From NCBI GenBank assembly GCA_963920765.1, contig OY987249.1, forward strand, positions 1,490,501 to 1,554,500: a stretch of 64,000 bases of DNA, given 5' to 3'. The notes beneath the pieces are model-generated. The model was given only the letters and a program-made list of their open reading frames with translations, was not told the origin of the DNA and made no database searches. This DNA comes from Ulota crispa (lineage: Eukaryota; Streptophyta; Bryopsida; Orthotrichales; Orthotrichaceae). Below are positions 24,905 through 36,783 of the stretch, one piece after another (position 1 is the first letter of the stretch; the number at the start of each line of letters is the position of its first letter). A program made the position numbers and the translations under genes.

Positions 24905-25590
24905 AGTACAAGTGCAAATGGGGCTTTTGACTATGACAAAAGTACTCAAAAACTTACAAGTACAACAGGTATCATTTGGGAAGCTACAAAAGTAAAATAA
25001 AAATAAATATCAACCTTTTGGAATAGCGGAACTGTTCTTTTCATAGATTCCTTGATTTGACTGAGCCCAGGGCTCAGAGAAGAACATCAGGCAGGCTCTT
25101 GTTGAAAGTAAGGGTCACTTTACAATTCTAGTGAGGCCCACCAAAAACTTCGGGGTCCCTTGGCCCACATGGTATCTAGAACGGCCTCATGCGCTTGTTG
25201 TTGGAGGTAATGGGTTTCAACGTTGGGATTAAGAGAAAAAAAAAAAAAAAAACAATCTTATGAAATAAAATTTACTATTTATGAGGTAGTAAAATAGTTT
25301 GATAGCTTGATTCAAAGAACCTAATTTTAATTACTCAATTTATTTTGCCTTCACTAGGTAAGGGAAAGTCATTACCGAACCTTATAGGCGTGTCAACATT
25401 GGGAAGATTTTTAGGAGAGAGAAATCCTCAATACGCATAATTATGTTGGCACGTTATTGTCCCATATTTCAAGACATAAATCGTTTTGAAATTTTATTTT
25501 CACAACACTATTTGGTTTTTTTATGATGAATGTTGTCAAATCGTGCATGTCTTTTTATGATACAAAATTCTAATTTTGAAACTTCCCCAT
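24905..25590. other. Intergenic DNA, nothing recognised
   Basis: A (A)18 run lies near 25230. The first 25 bp resemble a stretch inside the long-TIR element (20365-20385), which may mean the flank contains an older fragment of the same family. Confidence 0.4.
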
Positions 25591-25989
25591 TAAGGTAGGC
25601 ACACTCATAAGCGTGGAAATATGGGTTTTGGAGCAGGTAAAACAATTGACTAACTTTCAAAAAAATACTGTAAGTTAGGAAATGGAAACCAAAAATATTG
25701 GCATCAATTTCAGGGTTCCAACTGCAAGCATTTGTTCACAAAGATTTTTCAAAGTCCAAAATCACTGAAATTGTAGGAACCATGTGTAAAAGATGCTAAT
25801 TACAAGGCCTCTTAGTTCTTAAATAGTGTGACGGGTACTCAAAACCTCATGCTAATCACCCACAACCATCTTTTCATCGCCCATAACCATCACTCAATCA
25901 CCCACAACCATTTGTTTTTTTATTGATTAGCCTTGCCACTGTTAGGTGATGGGCATGGGGACGCAACGCTTATGGATGCTGCTACCTTA
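25591..25989. mobile_element. AGGTAG-end MITE, copy 2
   Basis: Opens TAAGGTAGGCACACTCATAA and closes TATGGATGCTGCTACCTTA. TA borders on both sides; non-coding. Confidence 0.75.
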
Positions 25990-26212
25990 TAGACTATGAA
26001 GGACTTGTTTCTTTTGTCATGCCTAAAAGTTTTGATGCTACAAAGTTCAACACTCACTACAAGTCTTGGAAGTTTAGACGAAAAGGAATGGAGAAGGAGG
26101 CTTGGTAAAACTACCTAGATTTTAAACTTCCTCTTCTATTGTTGATTACTTGAAAATTTGAAATTTTGATTATATTGAGCAAATTGTAATTAGCACAACC
26201 TTACATTGACTC

Positions 26213-26560
26213 TAAGGTAGCAACACCCATAACCATCATTGTACCCATAACCATCACCTCTAAAATCTTGAAAAATTTGTAGAAGTGAATAGATGTAGTT
26301 ACAAGGATGTACAACATGTGAACATAGAACCTTAGTGTTGGTATTAGGTGCAATTGCAATTAGTTCTTTAAAAATTCACAACTATTCTCATAATATCTAA
26401 ATAATACATTGAAAAGTGCAAACTCATCATTTTTCTATTCCTAATAGGATCCTATAATTTGCTAAATGTTAATTAATAATCATCATATTCAAAACCCTTA
26501 ATTTGACAACTATGGGTGTTCAAAACCCTTGATTTGACGGCTATGGGTCCTGCTACCTTA
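26213..26560. mobile_element. AGGTAG-end MITE, copy 3
   Basis: Opens TAAGGTAGCAACACCCATAA and closes CTATGGGTCCTGCTACCTTA. Its interior is an inverted relative of copy 4 (27196-27513), sharing GTACAACATGTGAACAT. Confidence 0.8.
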
Positions 26561-27195
26561 AATCAAGAAATTGACCTTCTATTATTGGTGAACCTATTTT
26601 CTTAAAATGAAATTCATATCAAATGTTTTGTTTTCAGCATTGAAGTGTGTTTCAAATTTTTGAATTTGTAGCTAAGTAAAAAGGCCTTGTAGCTAGTGCT
26701 ATAGATACAATCAATGAAGATTGGGGATTGAGAACTTTATTGGGCTCCAAACGACATTGATTCTTTGTGTAAACCACACTTAAAAGGATTATTTGTTTTT
26801 TGTAAAAACTTGCACTGTCAAACACAACTGTTGATATATTTAAGTTGAAAATCTTGTAGAAAATTGCATTTAATCTATTTTTAGTCATGTTTTTTCCTAA
26901 TTGTAGAATTGTTGTTAATTTTAAAGTTGTAATTGTATAAATTTAATAAATGATTTGCTATTGACACTCTCAAACCTCCTACAAGTATTTTGGTATAAAT
27001 AGCTCGACACTTATAAACAAAGTTGAGTTTAGTTTCAAATGCAAAAGGATTTTGTAAAAAGGTAAACAAGCTACAACATGTAAATGCTCAACTCTTTTGT
27101 AGTTTACATTCAAGATTGTAGAGTATAATTCTTCAAAATGGTTTATAATACACTGTCCAATTCCAGAAAGCCTCTTTTAACGTTTTTCAAACTAT
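26561..27195. other. AT-rich spacer between two inverted MITE copies
   Basis: No recognised gene. Short minus-strand frames (26652-26888, 26881-27069) have no family resemblance. Confidence 0.4.
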
Positions 27196-27513
27196 TAAGG
27201 TAGGAGCACCCATAAACGTCAAACTAAGGGTTTTGAACATGATGACTATTAATAAACAAATAGCAACTTATAGGATCCTATTAGGAACAGAAAAATAATG
27301 AGTTCGCACATTCAAATGTATTATTTGGATACCGTGAGAATAAGTTGTGAATTTTTAAAGAGCAAACTGCCATTGCACTCATAACCACTTTTAAGATTTC
27401 ATGTTCACATGTTGTACATCCTTGTCATTACATCTATTAATTTCCACAGATTTTCCAAGAATTTAGAGGTGATGGTTATGGGGACAGTGACGCTTATGGG
27501 TGTTCCTACCTTA
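27196..27513. mobile_element. AGGTAG-end MITE, copy 4
   Basis: Opens TAAGGTAGGAGCACCCATAA and closes CTTATGGGTGTTCCTACCTTA minus its first base. It is the inverted relative of copy 3, about 640 bp away, so the pair could form a large hairpin. Confidence 0.8.
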
Positions 27514-27686
27514 GAGAGCATTTATCTTCAAATTTTCAAAAATTTATTTTTTTATTTCAATATAAATATTACGTACTTAAGTGTATATGTGATAGGCTAG
27601 AATAGTGAGGTCATAAACACAATGCTATTTTTATACTAAAGTTTTTATTATGTATGTTCTAAAAACCTATGGTTGTTTAAACACCT

Positions 27687-27692
<6 letters not shown>

Positions 27693-27760
<68 letters not shown>
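27693..27760. repeat. (TA)n microsatellite
   Basis: About 34 uninterrupted TA units, 20 bp before a TTAA-CCCC element. Reading frames across it on both strands (YIYIYI) are repeat artefacts. Confidence 0.95.
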
Positions 27761-27761
<1 letters not shown>

Positions 27762-27780
27762 TTTTGGTTGTTTTGTTTGT

Positions 27781-28742
27781 TTAACCCCTAAAGGACCGTT
27801 GTCCCTTTGGGGGACAGGTGGAAGTTCGGGCATGTACCTTTGGATAAGCTACTTTGTGTAATTTTCTGAAACTTTTATTGAAGATGGAGAATTCAAAGAT
27901 CTAAGTGGGCATCTAATTTTTTCCTCATTCCAACAATTATTGAAGTAGTTACGCAAGAATTTCTGAATATTTGGGGAGGACTGCCCGCCCAGGCAGCCCA
28001 AAAACTTCTTTAAAACTTATTTATTTTTTAAATTAAAATTTATTTATTTTTTAAATCAAAATTTGAAATTGGTTCTTTAGATTTTTTAATAGGTGAGAAG
28101 CTTTGAATCATTCAATTTCAATCAATGAGATGAAAGTTATGAGGAGTTTTTGTTTGCGGGCAATTATGGATTCTCTACTCTAAAATAAACTTTGAAGTCC
28201 TTTATTTTACTCAATTTTCAATATTTTGGAAAAATATTTAAACCTAAGGAAGTAGATTTTTTATCACAACATTATCACTGTTGGGATTAGTATTTTTTAT
28301 TTCCATAATTAAATTCTTAAGAATTTAGTGTTTTGACTCATTCTCTACTTCTTTTTACTTACTATTTTTTCCCATGTGTTGTATAGTTCCACTTGATTTG
28401 AAAATTCTTTGACACATAGCTAACTTGATCTCCTACATGGGAAAAATAAAGCACAAAGTTGCGTAGAGCAACTTATTTGTTATAAGAGTGGTCAAAGGCT
28501 TCTGAAATTTTGGGGGAGCATGAAAAAGAACTTTTCTTTTCACTTTAGATGTAAATATCTCACTCATGTCTATCTGGAATGACCTGATTTTTTTTTCCAC
28601 AAGTACCTAATCTAGTCTAGGGCAAGATTTTACCGTTGGATTTCCCAAATTAAAAAAAAAGTTACCTTCTTATTGACCCCCCCAAAAGTGGCAGTTTTGA
28701 GTGATTTTCACTGAAAAAATGGCTTGGTCCTTTAGGGGTTAA
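27781..28742. mobile_element. TTAA-CCCC element, group 1, 962 bp
   Basis: Left end TTAACCCCTAAAGGACC and right end GGTCCTTTAGGGGTTAA are perfect 17-bp inverted repeats, including the palindromic TTAA. The interior matches 53138-54080 along most of its length and carries no reading frame of note. A TTAA target duplication with CCC-starting termini is the piggyBac pattern. Confidence 0.85.
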
Positions 28743-29801
28743 TTCTAAAAATCCAATTTACATTTGCAAGAAACCCTCAACATTTTACAAAAAACAACAT
28801 CCTTGTGCACTCAACCTTGTCCATTAATAATTTCTAAAAGATTGCAAATCAATTTTAAACAAGATAAGTATTATTTATCAGCTACATTATAAGATGGAAT
28901 ATTTAGGGAAATTAACCTCTAGCCCAAGCTCAAATTCTTATAGAAGGCCTCCAAATTGTAAACTTAGAAACAATAAACTTGATTGTTGTTGGTGAGGTTA
29001 TAATCCTTAAAGACAATGGAAGTTTGCTATAAGAAAATGTTCACACTTATCAAAGCAAGAGTCAACAAGGATAGGGAAAAAATTTAAGTAAATTTTTGCC
29101 ACAATCTTACCTCATTTTGGCACTAGCTACTATAACACTAAAAAAGTTGGATGAAAAATATATGAAATTGCCTAACCCTTCTAAAAAACACCAAGGTTTG
29201 CCAAAAATTGGATGAAAGCCGAGATGAAAGCTACTAATATGTGTAAGATTTATGAATGTATGTGCACACATCAATAATCCTATCAGAAAGATTCCTTACT
29301 TGCATGCATTCTTAGGTGTATGTAGTGTGATCAACAACAAAAAAAACATTAAAAAAATGCTTGATCAAGGGTCCTAGAACTAGGTGGACTATTACACTAC
29401 ACACGGTTGAACAAAATCCTCTGCATTTTTGGTTGCCTTAAACTTGCGAATGTAATAACAAAAATTATGGAGTGGTGTCACGTTACATAAAGTCACTCCA
29501 GCCAGTAAAAAAAAGACACATGCCAATATTTTTTCAAGCAACATTTATGCAAGCTAAGGGCCTCACACATGAGCAACTTTAGATTTGCACCACTACTTAT
29601 TTAGACTCCACCCTTGTTCTCAATGGCTTAAACATGAAATATCCTTGCATGAGGTAAAATTTTTGTAAATGGAGTTTGGATGGCATGAATGTTTGGGGAG
29701 AACCAACATTTAATGTATCATCAACCAATTCAAATTACAAAAAAGCCAATTGAATGTGAGATTATCGGGTAAAGCGGGTCAAATTTACCAAAAAAGCTTA
29801 A
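28743..29801. other. AT-rich intergenic DNA, nothing recognised
   Basis: No terminal repeats or conserved coding were seen. Parts of 29100-29230 resemble 11760-11880, so some of this is old repeat DNA. Confidence 0.4.
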
Positions 29802-30175
29802 TCTATACTAATAATAAGCTTGGTTTCATTAGTTGGGTAGTTGGGTGTCTGTAGTAGAATAAGATCTCTATTTGTTGGGTAGTTGGGTGTTGCTCCAAGA
29901 AGATTAAATGGCGGTTATGTGGCGGTTATTCTTATTTCTATGGTTATGTAGCAGTTATGGTCGTCCTTGGGGATGGGGTATACATGGGAATAGGAGGTGG
30001 ATGCATAGAGAAGGAGGCAAAGCACGTAGATAGGCATAGTACAAGTAAGCTCATTGTAACGGAAAGGAGAAGAAGCTTGAAGAAGGTGATTATGAGGAAG
30101 GTCATGTTAATATTTTTGCAAGGACCCCTGTCGTGATGGCCCTTCGCCAGAACGGCGGGTACAAGGGTCCACTAG
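29802..30175 (+). mobile_element. Non-autonomous Helitron, 374 bp
   Basis: The 5' end TCTATACTAATAATAAGC is the usual plant Helitron start, preceded by A. The 3' end is CTAG followed by T, and 17 bp before it lies the hairpin CGCC-AGAAC-GGCG followed by GGTACAAGGGTCCA. Insertion between A and T, a 5' TC, a 3' CTRR and a subterminal hairpin are the defining Helitron features. No Rep/helicase coding is present. A direct repeat of GTTGGGTAGTTGGGTGT lies near the 5' end. Confidence 0.85.
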
Positions 30176-30314
30176 TAGAGTATAATACATTATAAATATA
30201 GAAAGTAAACGGTGCAATCCAGTAAAAACTTGGTTGAAAATGAAAAACGTCAGATTTTAGCTGAAATCCAAAATTTCTCCCCAGAGTGGCAGAAACCAAC
30301 AACTCCCATTCAAC

Positions 30315-30621
30315 TAAGGTAGGAGGCTCAAAAAGCGTCACTTTAAAAGCTGATTGCATTTGGAAAGAAATTAAACTCCTTGAAATAATTTTTAATAAAT
30401 TTTGGTAGGAAGAACAATGAAATTGGCATCTAACTCAAGTCATTTCATATTATTTGAACCTTTGTGGAATTAGTTATGAATTTTTCAAGTTGAAACATAG
30501 TGGTCACTAAAAATGACCCCCTCTTGAAATGTACATCTTAGGTACATTGAAAAAAACAATATGTACCTCTATTTTAGAGGTCGCTTTTAGATCCGGGTCG
30601 CTTTTAGAGCACCCTACCTTA
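30315..30621. mobile_element. AGGTAG-end MITE, copy 5
   Basis: Opens TAAGGTAGGAGGCTCAAAAA and closes CTTTTAGAGCACCCTACCTTA minus its first base, with TA borders. The interior carries AAAGCGTC/GACGCTTT-like subterminal steps also seen in copy 1. Confidence 0.75.
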
Positions 30622-31070
30622 TTCAAGATTTCATGCACGTTCCATAAAAAGTCTCCAACATGCTCCTGCAACGTGGGGGCGGCCACGTCACCAATATTGA
30701 AATTTGATAATTGTTGGGGACCTCGTGGCAGTCAGACAAGGATTGAAAAGATTTTCCAGTTTGTGGTCACAAGCCCCAGTAGAGCAGCCAGTCCCCAAGG
30801 GCGAAGCTGGTCCTTTCCACACCAGCCAGCACTAAAAAAAACCAAGAGGCCACCAATAACTTAATCTGGCCAATCACATGACGTGCCTGAGACCTGTGCC
30901 AACATTGGGCAAGAGTGCGAGATATCCATCGTGGATTGGAAATTTTTGATTTCTCATCAGCAATTGCAGCCTATCTTTTTAACCTTTTACTTTCTGGTAG
31001 GCTTTTTTGATGGGGTCTTTTTTTGTTGTTTCATTTTTTCATTTGTTCCTTTTTGAGAGATTGATTTTTG
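30622..31070. other. Moderately GC-rich spacer, unassigned
   Basis: 30640-30850 is clearly richer in G+C than its surroundings and open on the plus strand (within 30529-30864), but the translation resembles no family I know. It may be a fragment of captured host sequence. Confidence 0.35.
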
Positions 31071-31517
31071 GGAAAATTAATTATATGGCCATGAAAACAA
31101 AAAATATTAGGGCACAGTTTCAAAATAATTTGTAAATTTTTGTGTTTTTTTGTTTGGTAGCGGGTTGATTTGGATACATCACATTAAATGTTAGCTAATT
31201 TTCAAAAATTTAATGACATCTCCAAATCAAGCTTAAATAAAGAAATTTTAGTAAAGGGGATGTCAATTTCTGGAAAGATCTCTAAGATTTTTTGGAAGTT
31301 AATTAACATTAACTGTGATGTATCTAAATCAATCATAGCCCAAACCAAAAAGAATTACAAAAATTTACAAATTATTTTAAAATTGTGCCCCTATTTGTAA
31401 TCATTCTGAAACTGCCCCTATTTGTAATCATTCTGAAATTGCCCCTATTTGTAATCATTCTGAAACTGCCCCTATCTGTAATATTTTTTTGTTTTTATAC
31501 CCCTATTTGTAATTTCC
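31071..31517. mobile_element. AAATAGGGGC-end MITE, copy 1
   Basis: Its centre matches 33672-34084, with shared TGATTTGGATACATCACATT and AAGAAATTTTAGTAAAGGGG. The right arm is GCCCCTATTTGTAATTTCCC. The left arm is degraded, and the right arm is enlarged by the 27-bp array listed next. Confidence 0.7.
31386..31517 (+). repeat. 27-bp tandem array in the MITE arm
   Basis: Three to four copies of a unit containing CTGCCCCTATTTGTAATCAT, then a partial one. The sister MITE at 33672-34084 has a single equivalent, so the expansion happened after insertion. Confidence 0.85.
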
Positions 31518-33671
31518 CCTTGATTTTTTTCTTTCTTTCCTCTCTTTTTGTTTTTGGTTCAATCTAATTTTCTACGGATATTAACCTTCAACCCCCTTTA
31601 CATATTTAGGAACTAGGCATTCTAGCATTGCAGGATGAATGAATGTAAGATAGTGCATATTTGTAGAGATTTTTTTAAATTTTTCACATGTTCACATGCT
31701 AATAGATTTTTGTGTGAATTTTCTAACAATTTAATGGTGTAGGTGTTCAAAAATATATATATAGAAGTTCTATGGTTTGAAGACTGCAAGTTTATTCACA
31801 GTTCTCACAATGAAAAGAGCCAAAATAACTTCAAAAAGAAAACATGATTCAAAAAATCTTGAAGAATGACCACAATTAGAATTTAACATCATAAATGCAG
31901 TGGGAAAAACTTCTTGAGAAAATCGTTGAAGTTCTTTTCATTGTTGATTTTAGAAGCAATTTTGAATTACATTTTAAAATTTTGTTGATATAGACAGATG
32001 AGTGTGATAGTAGATCTAAACACGTAGATATGATCTAGTGGATTGTAGTGTAGAACACTTGCCTAGAAGTTATCATGTAGGTGTTCTCCTAGACTACGTT
32101 TTAAAAATACATCTTCACATCCATTGGAACCTAGAGTATCTCTTGGCTTTTGAGGAATTTAAAAGCCTAACATACCCATATTGAGTTGATTGTTGGTTTT
32201 AACTTTTGTTGTTCATACTCCAAAACAATCTTTTTAGTGAGGTTATTCTATTTGCAAGTGTCTTGGTTGTTTACTTGTGCCTAATGGACCTAACATTGAC
32301 AAATTTTAAACTTCAATGAAATAGCAATATGAATTTTCTTACATTGACTCTTAGTTTAAAGCGTCCTTGAAAAAATAAACTTGTTAAAAGGAGTAATAAG
32401 AGAATTTTGAAAGACTATTACTATGAGATCCCCACATTTCAAACCAACTCTACAAAATATATTCCAGAAACCATTGATGTTTTCTTTATGTGATCAACTT
32501 TAGAAAGAAATATGACTTTAAAGTTTCAAAATTTAAACAAATATATCCATAGTAGTATTAGTCGATACAATTGTATGGATAAAATACAAACCTTGAAACT
32601 TAAGTTACAACCGTTTTTCCAACATTTGAAGAGAGTTGGTAGTTGGTGTATTATTGGCTACCAGCCGGTAGTAAAGATACAAAAAATACTATTGAAATTG
32701 CAACCACACTCTAAAATCATATCAACTCCAAAATATTTATAAATGTTACACTTTACAATGAATTTTTAGGGAAAATCTGAAGCCAATATCCTTGAAGTTC
32801 GTTATATTTGTACAAATGTCTTTGGTTTTTTAGAAATTGCACAAATATCTTTGGATCACAATTTTTAAGCATTTGTTCTCTTGTGCACATTACTGTTTTG
32901 TACCCTGGTGCTTAAGTTAGCTTCCTTCCCATTTTGTTGCAATTCTTGCTTCAACATTGGTCTGGTAACATTCCATAAATGCAAAACTTCTCCTTGTGCT
33001 TACTCCTATGAAAATTCTTTTACAAGTTGGGACGTACTTTTCTTTAATGCAAGAGCTCCATCAGCATGTTGTGAAGGTGGCAATAGCCGCATGTGCACAG
33101 AGGGGGAATGAAGTAGTGTGCACAGCCAAATAAATGCGTAAAGATTATGGTTCAAGGATATTTGTGCAATTTCTAAAACCAAGGGCATCAATACAAATAT
33201 TGCAAACTTCAAGGGTATCCATCGATTTTTCCATTTTTATACATCATAAACACGCAGAGACATCGGTACATATAAGGATTGACTTAAGATATCTGTTTTT
33301 TTATGGAATCTCCTAGATTTATTCATATTGTCGTAGGAAATTCCTATACTTGGTATGCTTTTGGCTAATTTGGTAAGTTTCACACTTTTTGGAGAACTGG
33401 TTTGTCTCTTAAGTTACCCTTGTGGGTCTTAATGTGGAAACTTAATATTTGGCCCATAACATCGTTGGTAACTTGAAAATTTCTTTGGTGAAATAGAGGT
33501 ATTGGCATCTTTCAATGCACTTTGGAAATAAGGTAAGGTAGAACTACTTGAAATTGTTTTTCTAGCTTATTCGTCTATATATTATTTATTTATTTATATT
33601 TTATTTATTTATTTATTTATATTCATATTTAGTAAGTTATGTAATAATTTCAAGGAAACAAAAAAGATAGA
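31518..33671. other. Intergenic DNA with one microsatellite
   Basis: No gene recognised. A (TATT)n-type microsatellite lies at 33575-33622. Short frames at 32512-32742 and 32881-33316 lack family resemblance. Confidence 0.45.
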
Positions 33672-34084
33672 GGAAATTACAAATAGGGGCATGAAAACAT
33701 AAAATAGGGGCGTAACTTCAAATTAATTACAAATAGGGGCACGATTTCAAAAAAAATGTAATTTTTTTGTAATTTTTTTGGTTTGGACATTAGTTGATTT
33801 AGACATATCACATTGAATGTTAGCTAATTTCCAAAAACTTAAAGATCTCTTCAAACAAAGCCTAAAGAAAGAAATTTTAGTAAAGGGGATGGCAAATTTT
33901 AAAGAATTTTAAATTACTTGGAGGTTAGCTAACATTTAATGTGATGTTTCTAAATCAATCATTGTCCAAACCAAACAAAATTTACAAAAAATTACAATTT
34001 TTTTTGAAATTGTGCCCCTATTTATAATTATTTTGAAAATGCGCCCCTATCTTTTACGTTTTCATGCCCCTATTTGTAATTTCC
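33672..34084. mobile_element. AAATAGGGGC-end MITE, copy 2
   Basis: Inverted arms of about 75 bp: GGAAATTACAAATAGGGGC at the left and its complement GCCCCTATTTGTAATTTCC at the right. The arms include three spaced GGGGC/GCCCC steps. 413 bp, non-coding. Confidence 0.85.
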
Positions 34085-34729
34085 CCAAAAAGATAATATG
34101 GAATCGACCTCTAAGTACACGTATCAAAACATCCATCAAAAGCACCGTCTCTTTAAGTAAAAAATCAAGGTCTCTTCCGCATTAAGTTTTTTTTTGACAG
34201 TTATGAAAATTGTGTCACCAAAGCTACATGATTGGTCTATTTGATCCCAACCATTAGTATACCCCATACCTTCTCCTTTGCTATTCAAGTGAACATGTTG
34301 TAGGGTTATGGAGGCTGGGTTTGGGTTTTGTAATCTATTCCCTTGTTATTAAATAATTATGTTGTGCTAAGTGCAAGAGTTGAAGACATCCACCATGATG
34401 TATTTTTCAAATTTTTAGGACAATTCAAAAGCACCCTGTGGATAAATCAACAAAGTGAGCAAAATTTGGTACCTTCTATGTAGAGTAATCAATGCATATT
34501 ATTTTGGTAATAACATGTAGAAATCTCAAAAATTTATTAATACTTTTATTGCACAATTTTTTATTAAAATATGCTAGGTTAAAATGCCTCACAAACTTGT
34601 ATCAATAAGGTTAGAGTTTTTTTTTTTTTTTTTAAATATTGCCTTACACATTCATACAATGTCATGAATTTTTTTTTGTAACTTCCATGGTTTTGAGATG
34701 TTTGTGAGAAAGAAATTCAAAGGTTTCTT

Positions 34730-35072
34730 GAGATGTTTTAAGATAACTTTCATCTCATCAATCAAAATTAAACAACTCAAAGCTTCCCACATATATATAA
34801 GTGTAAAGAACCAAGTTTAAATTTTTATTTAAAAAAAATTGCAAATTAAAAATTAAAAAATTGGATATCCCCTCTCCCCTATTTTCTAGAAATTCATGCA
34901 TAACTTCTCCAATAAATGTCATAATGAAAAGAAAAAAAAGTTGCCCATGAAGGTCTTTGAATTCACCATCTTCTATAAAAGTTTTAAAAAATCACAAAAA
35001 GTAGTTTAGTTGTAAGTACATGCCCAAAATCTCATTTGTCCCCCAAGGGAACAACACTCCTTTAGGTGTTAA
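34730..35072 (-). mobile_element. TTAA-CCCC element, group 1, truncated
   Basis: The right side reads in reverse the start of the 27781-28742 element, from the equivalent of the TTAACCCCTAAAGG end (here CTCCTTTAGGTGTTAA) through the GGGGGAC and GGGCATGTAC landmarks to the AGCTTTGAATCATT region. The other end was not found. Confidence 0.6.
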
Positions 35073-35159
35073 GATTCAACCTACATCCATGTCAAATACC
35101 ACATTGAAAAGGTTAAAATTATACCCATTGCTACAAGCACTCAATGAAAGTTTGACATC

Positions 35160-36049
35160 TTAACCCTTTGGAGACTACCAAACCATATTTTAGTTGAGGA
35201 GAGTGTTTTTTGGCCCATAGAGTAAAATTGTTCAACAATTTGGAAATAGTTCTTAAAGAATGCTTGTGATCACAAGAATTTTGCATCCAACCCAAAAACA
35301 ACAATGGAATCAGGTATTTGAATTGATAAAAATGGTGTTTGTATGGCATGTCCTCAAACTACGTATCCATATTTGGTCAAAGATGGATCAAAGCAACAAC
35401 ACAATTCATTAAACATCCAAGAAGAATCCAAATTTCAACTGTGCATTCCCAAAAAATTCAAATTGCTTAAGAAATACGCTTGTATTGTTTCTCTATATGG
35501 TAGTAGTAAGATCTTCAAATACTACAATTAATTGAAATGATGTTGTTATTTTATTGTCATCCTACATTCAAAGCCAATTCTTGATTGTTTTCACCAATCG
35601 GATTTTGCATGGCATTTATCAAATTTCTTGTTGAACCGTTTTAGGGTATCAAAGAAAGTAGGATTTTTAACCCCTTTTTCCCACTTAGCTACACCTTGTG
35701 ATTGATATTTTTATCCATTTTGTATGAAAATAGTCTTACCAAAAGGTGAGAAATCCTACTTTTTAGAAATATAAGGCTTTTCTCCAGCAAAATTTATATG
35801 AAGCAGTAAGATCCAAAACCATACAAGCATGAAAACTATAGATTTTCCACATACAATTCACTCAATTATAACAATATTTCACCTCTAACGATAGATTTGA
35901 TTGAAATCCTAATAAACAAGGTGTTGTTCCCATTTGTACAATTGGATTATTCAAATTGGGTCCATATTTGATTCAACTACACATCTAAGTTTAGTGGCCT
36001 GATTTTTAGTGGGTTTTGTGAAAATGTGTGTGGTCTTTTAAAGGGTTAA
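35160..36049. mobile_element. TTAA-CCC element, 890 bp, own interior
   Basis: Left end TTAACCCTTTGGAGACTACC and right end GGTCTTTTAAAGGGTTAA. It resembles the family at the ends but shares no interior with groups 1 or 2. Confidence 0.5.
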
Positions 36050-36399
36050 TATGTTTCCCCGTTTCATGTGAACGTACCCTTAGGGAGATTAAACAAGGTT
36101 ATGAAAATTACCAAATTACGGAATACCAATTTAACTATGTCCAGGACATTCTCACTATATTCTACACTATATTCTCTATATTCCCACCATATTCCAGCTA
36201 TGAAAATTCGTATCCTTGCTAAGCAAAAGAACGGCCCTAGTACAGTAGTCTTGGCCTTGTACTGCAAAACATGAATCAGCAATGGAACGTCGAGGTGGAC
36301 ATTTTGGACCCCCACAAGCCCAACGACCAATCCGATCCCCAACATCTGGCAGCGTTTCAGCCGCAATTTATTCCCAGATAGTTTCCCAAATCTCGTAAC

Positions 36400-36560
36400 A
36401 ATCGCCCCCGGCCCTGACCCCCCAGATAACCGACCCGGAACCACCCCCCATCACCCCCTGTCCCACCGACTCTGAACCGCCTCAACCTAAGACCCACCGA
36501 TAACCTTCCTTATACCCTCCCCATACCCTCCCCAAACCCTCAACATACCCTTCCCATACC
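36400..36560. repeat. C-rich strand-asymmetric tract upstream of the desaturase
   Basis: The plus strand is very rich in C runs (CCCCCGGCCCTGACCCCCCA, then repeated TACCCTCCCCA), with G almost absent from 36480-36550. It lies about 520-680 bp before the desaturase ATG. Confidence 0.6.
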
Positions 36561-36774
36561 CACTACTACCTTTCTAAACCCGCTCCTTCTCGACGTCGAC
36601 AGCGACAGCCGCCGCCGTGTCCCAGTCGTCCAAGGACAACCAATCATTCACACAGTGACAGATCACAAAGGTTGATACCCGGGATGAAAACCACCCTAAT
36701 GCCGGCCCTCCCCTTCCGCTTCCACTATCCTCCTCCCTTCTAGAGTTGGTCGAGGCCGCCAGACAGAAAGCTCG

Positions 36775-36783
36775 CTTTATATG
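36775..36783 (+). promoter_or_regulatory. Possible TATA element for the desaturase
   Basis: CTTTATATGC in a GC-rich setting, about 300 bp before the ATG at 37081. Position and surroundings are suitable, but no transcription start is known. Confidence 0.3.

Noticed and set aside
25169-25182. Motif resembling a retroelement primer-binding site (TGGTATCTAGA)
   Set aside because: No paired LTRs or coding remnants nearby; a chance match is more likely.
27648-27861. YIYIYI frames on both strands
   Set aside because: Translation of the (TA)n microsatellite.
36064-36444. 126-codon minus-strand frame
   Set aside because: No family resemblance; lies in the desaturase upstream region and crosses the end of an AT-rich stretch.
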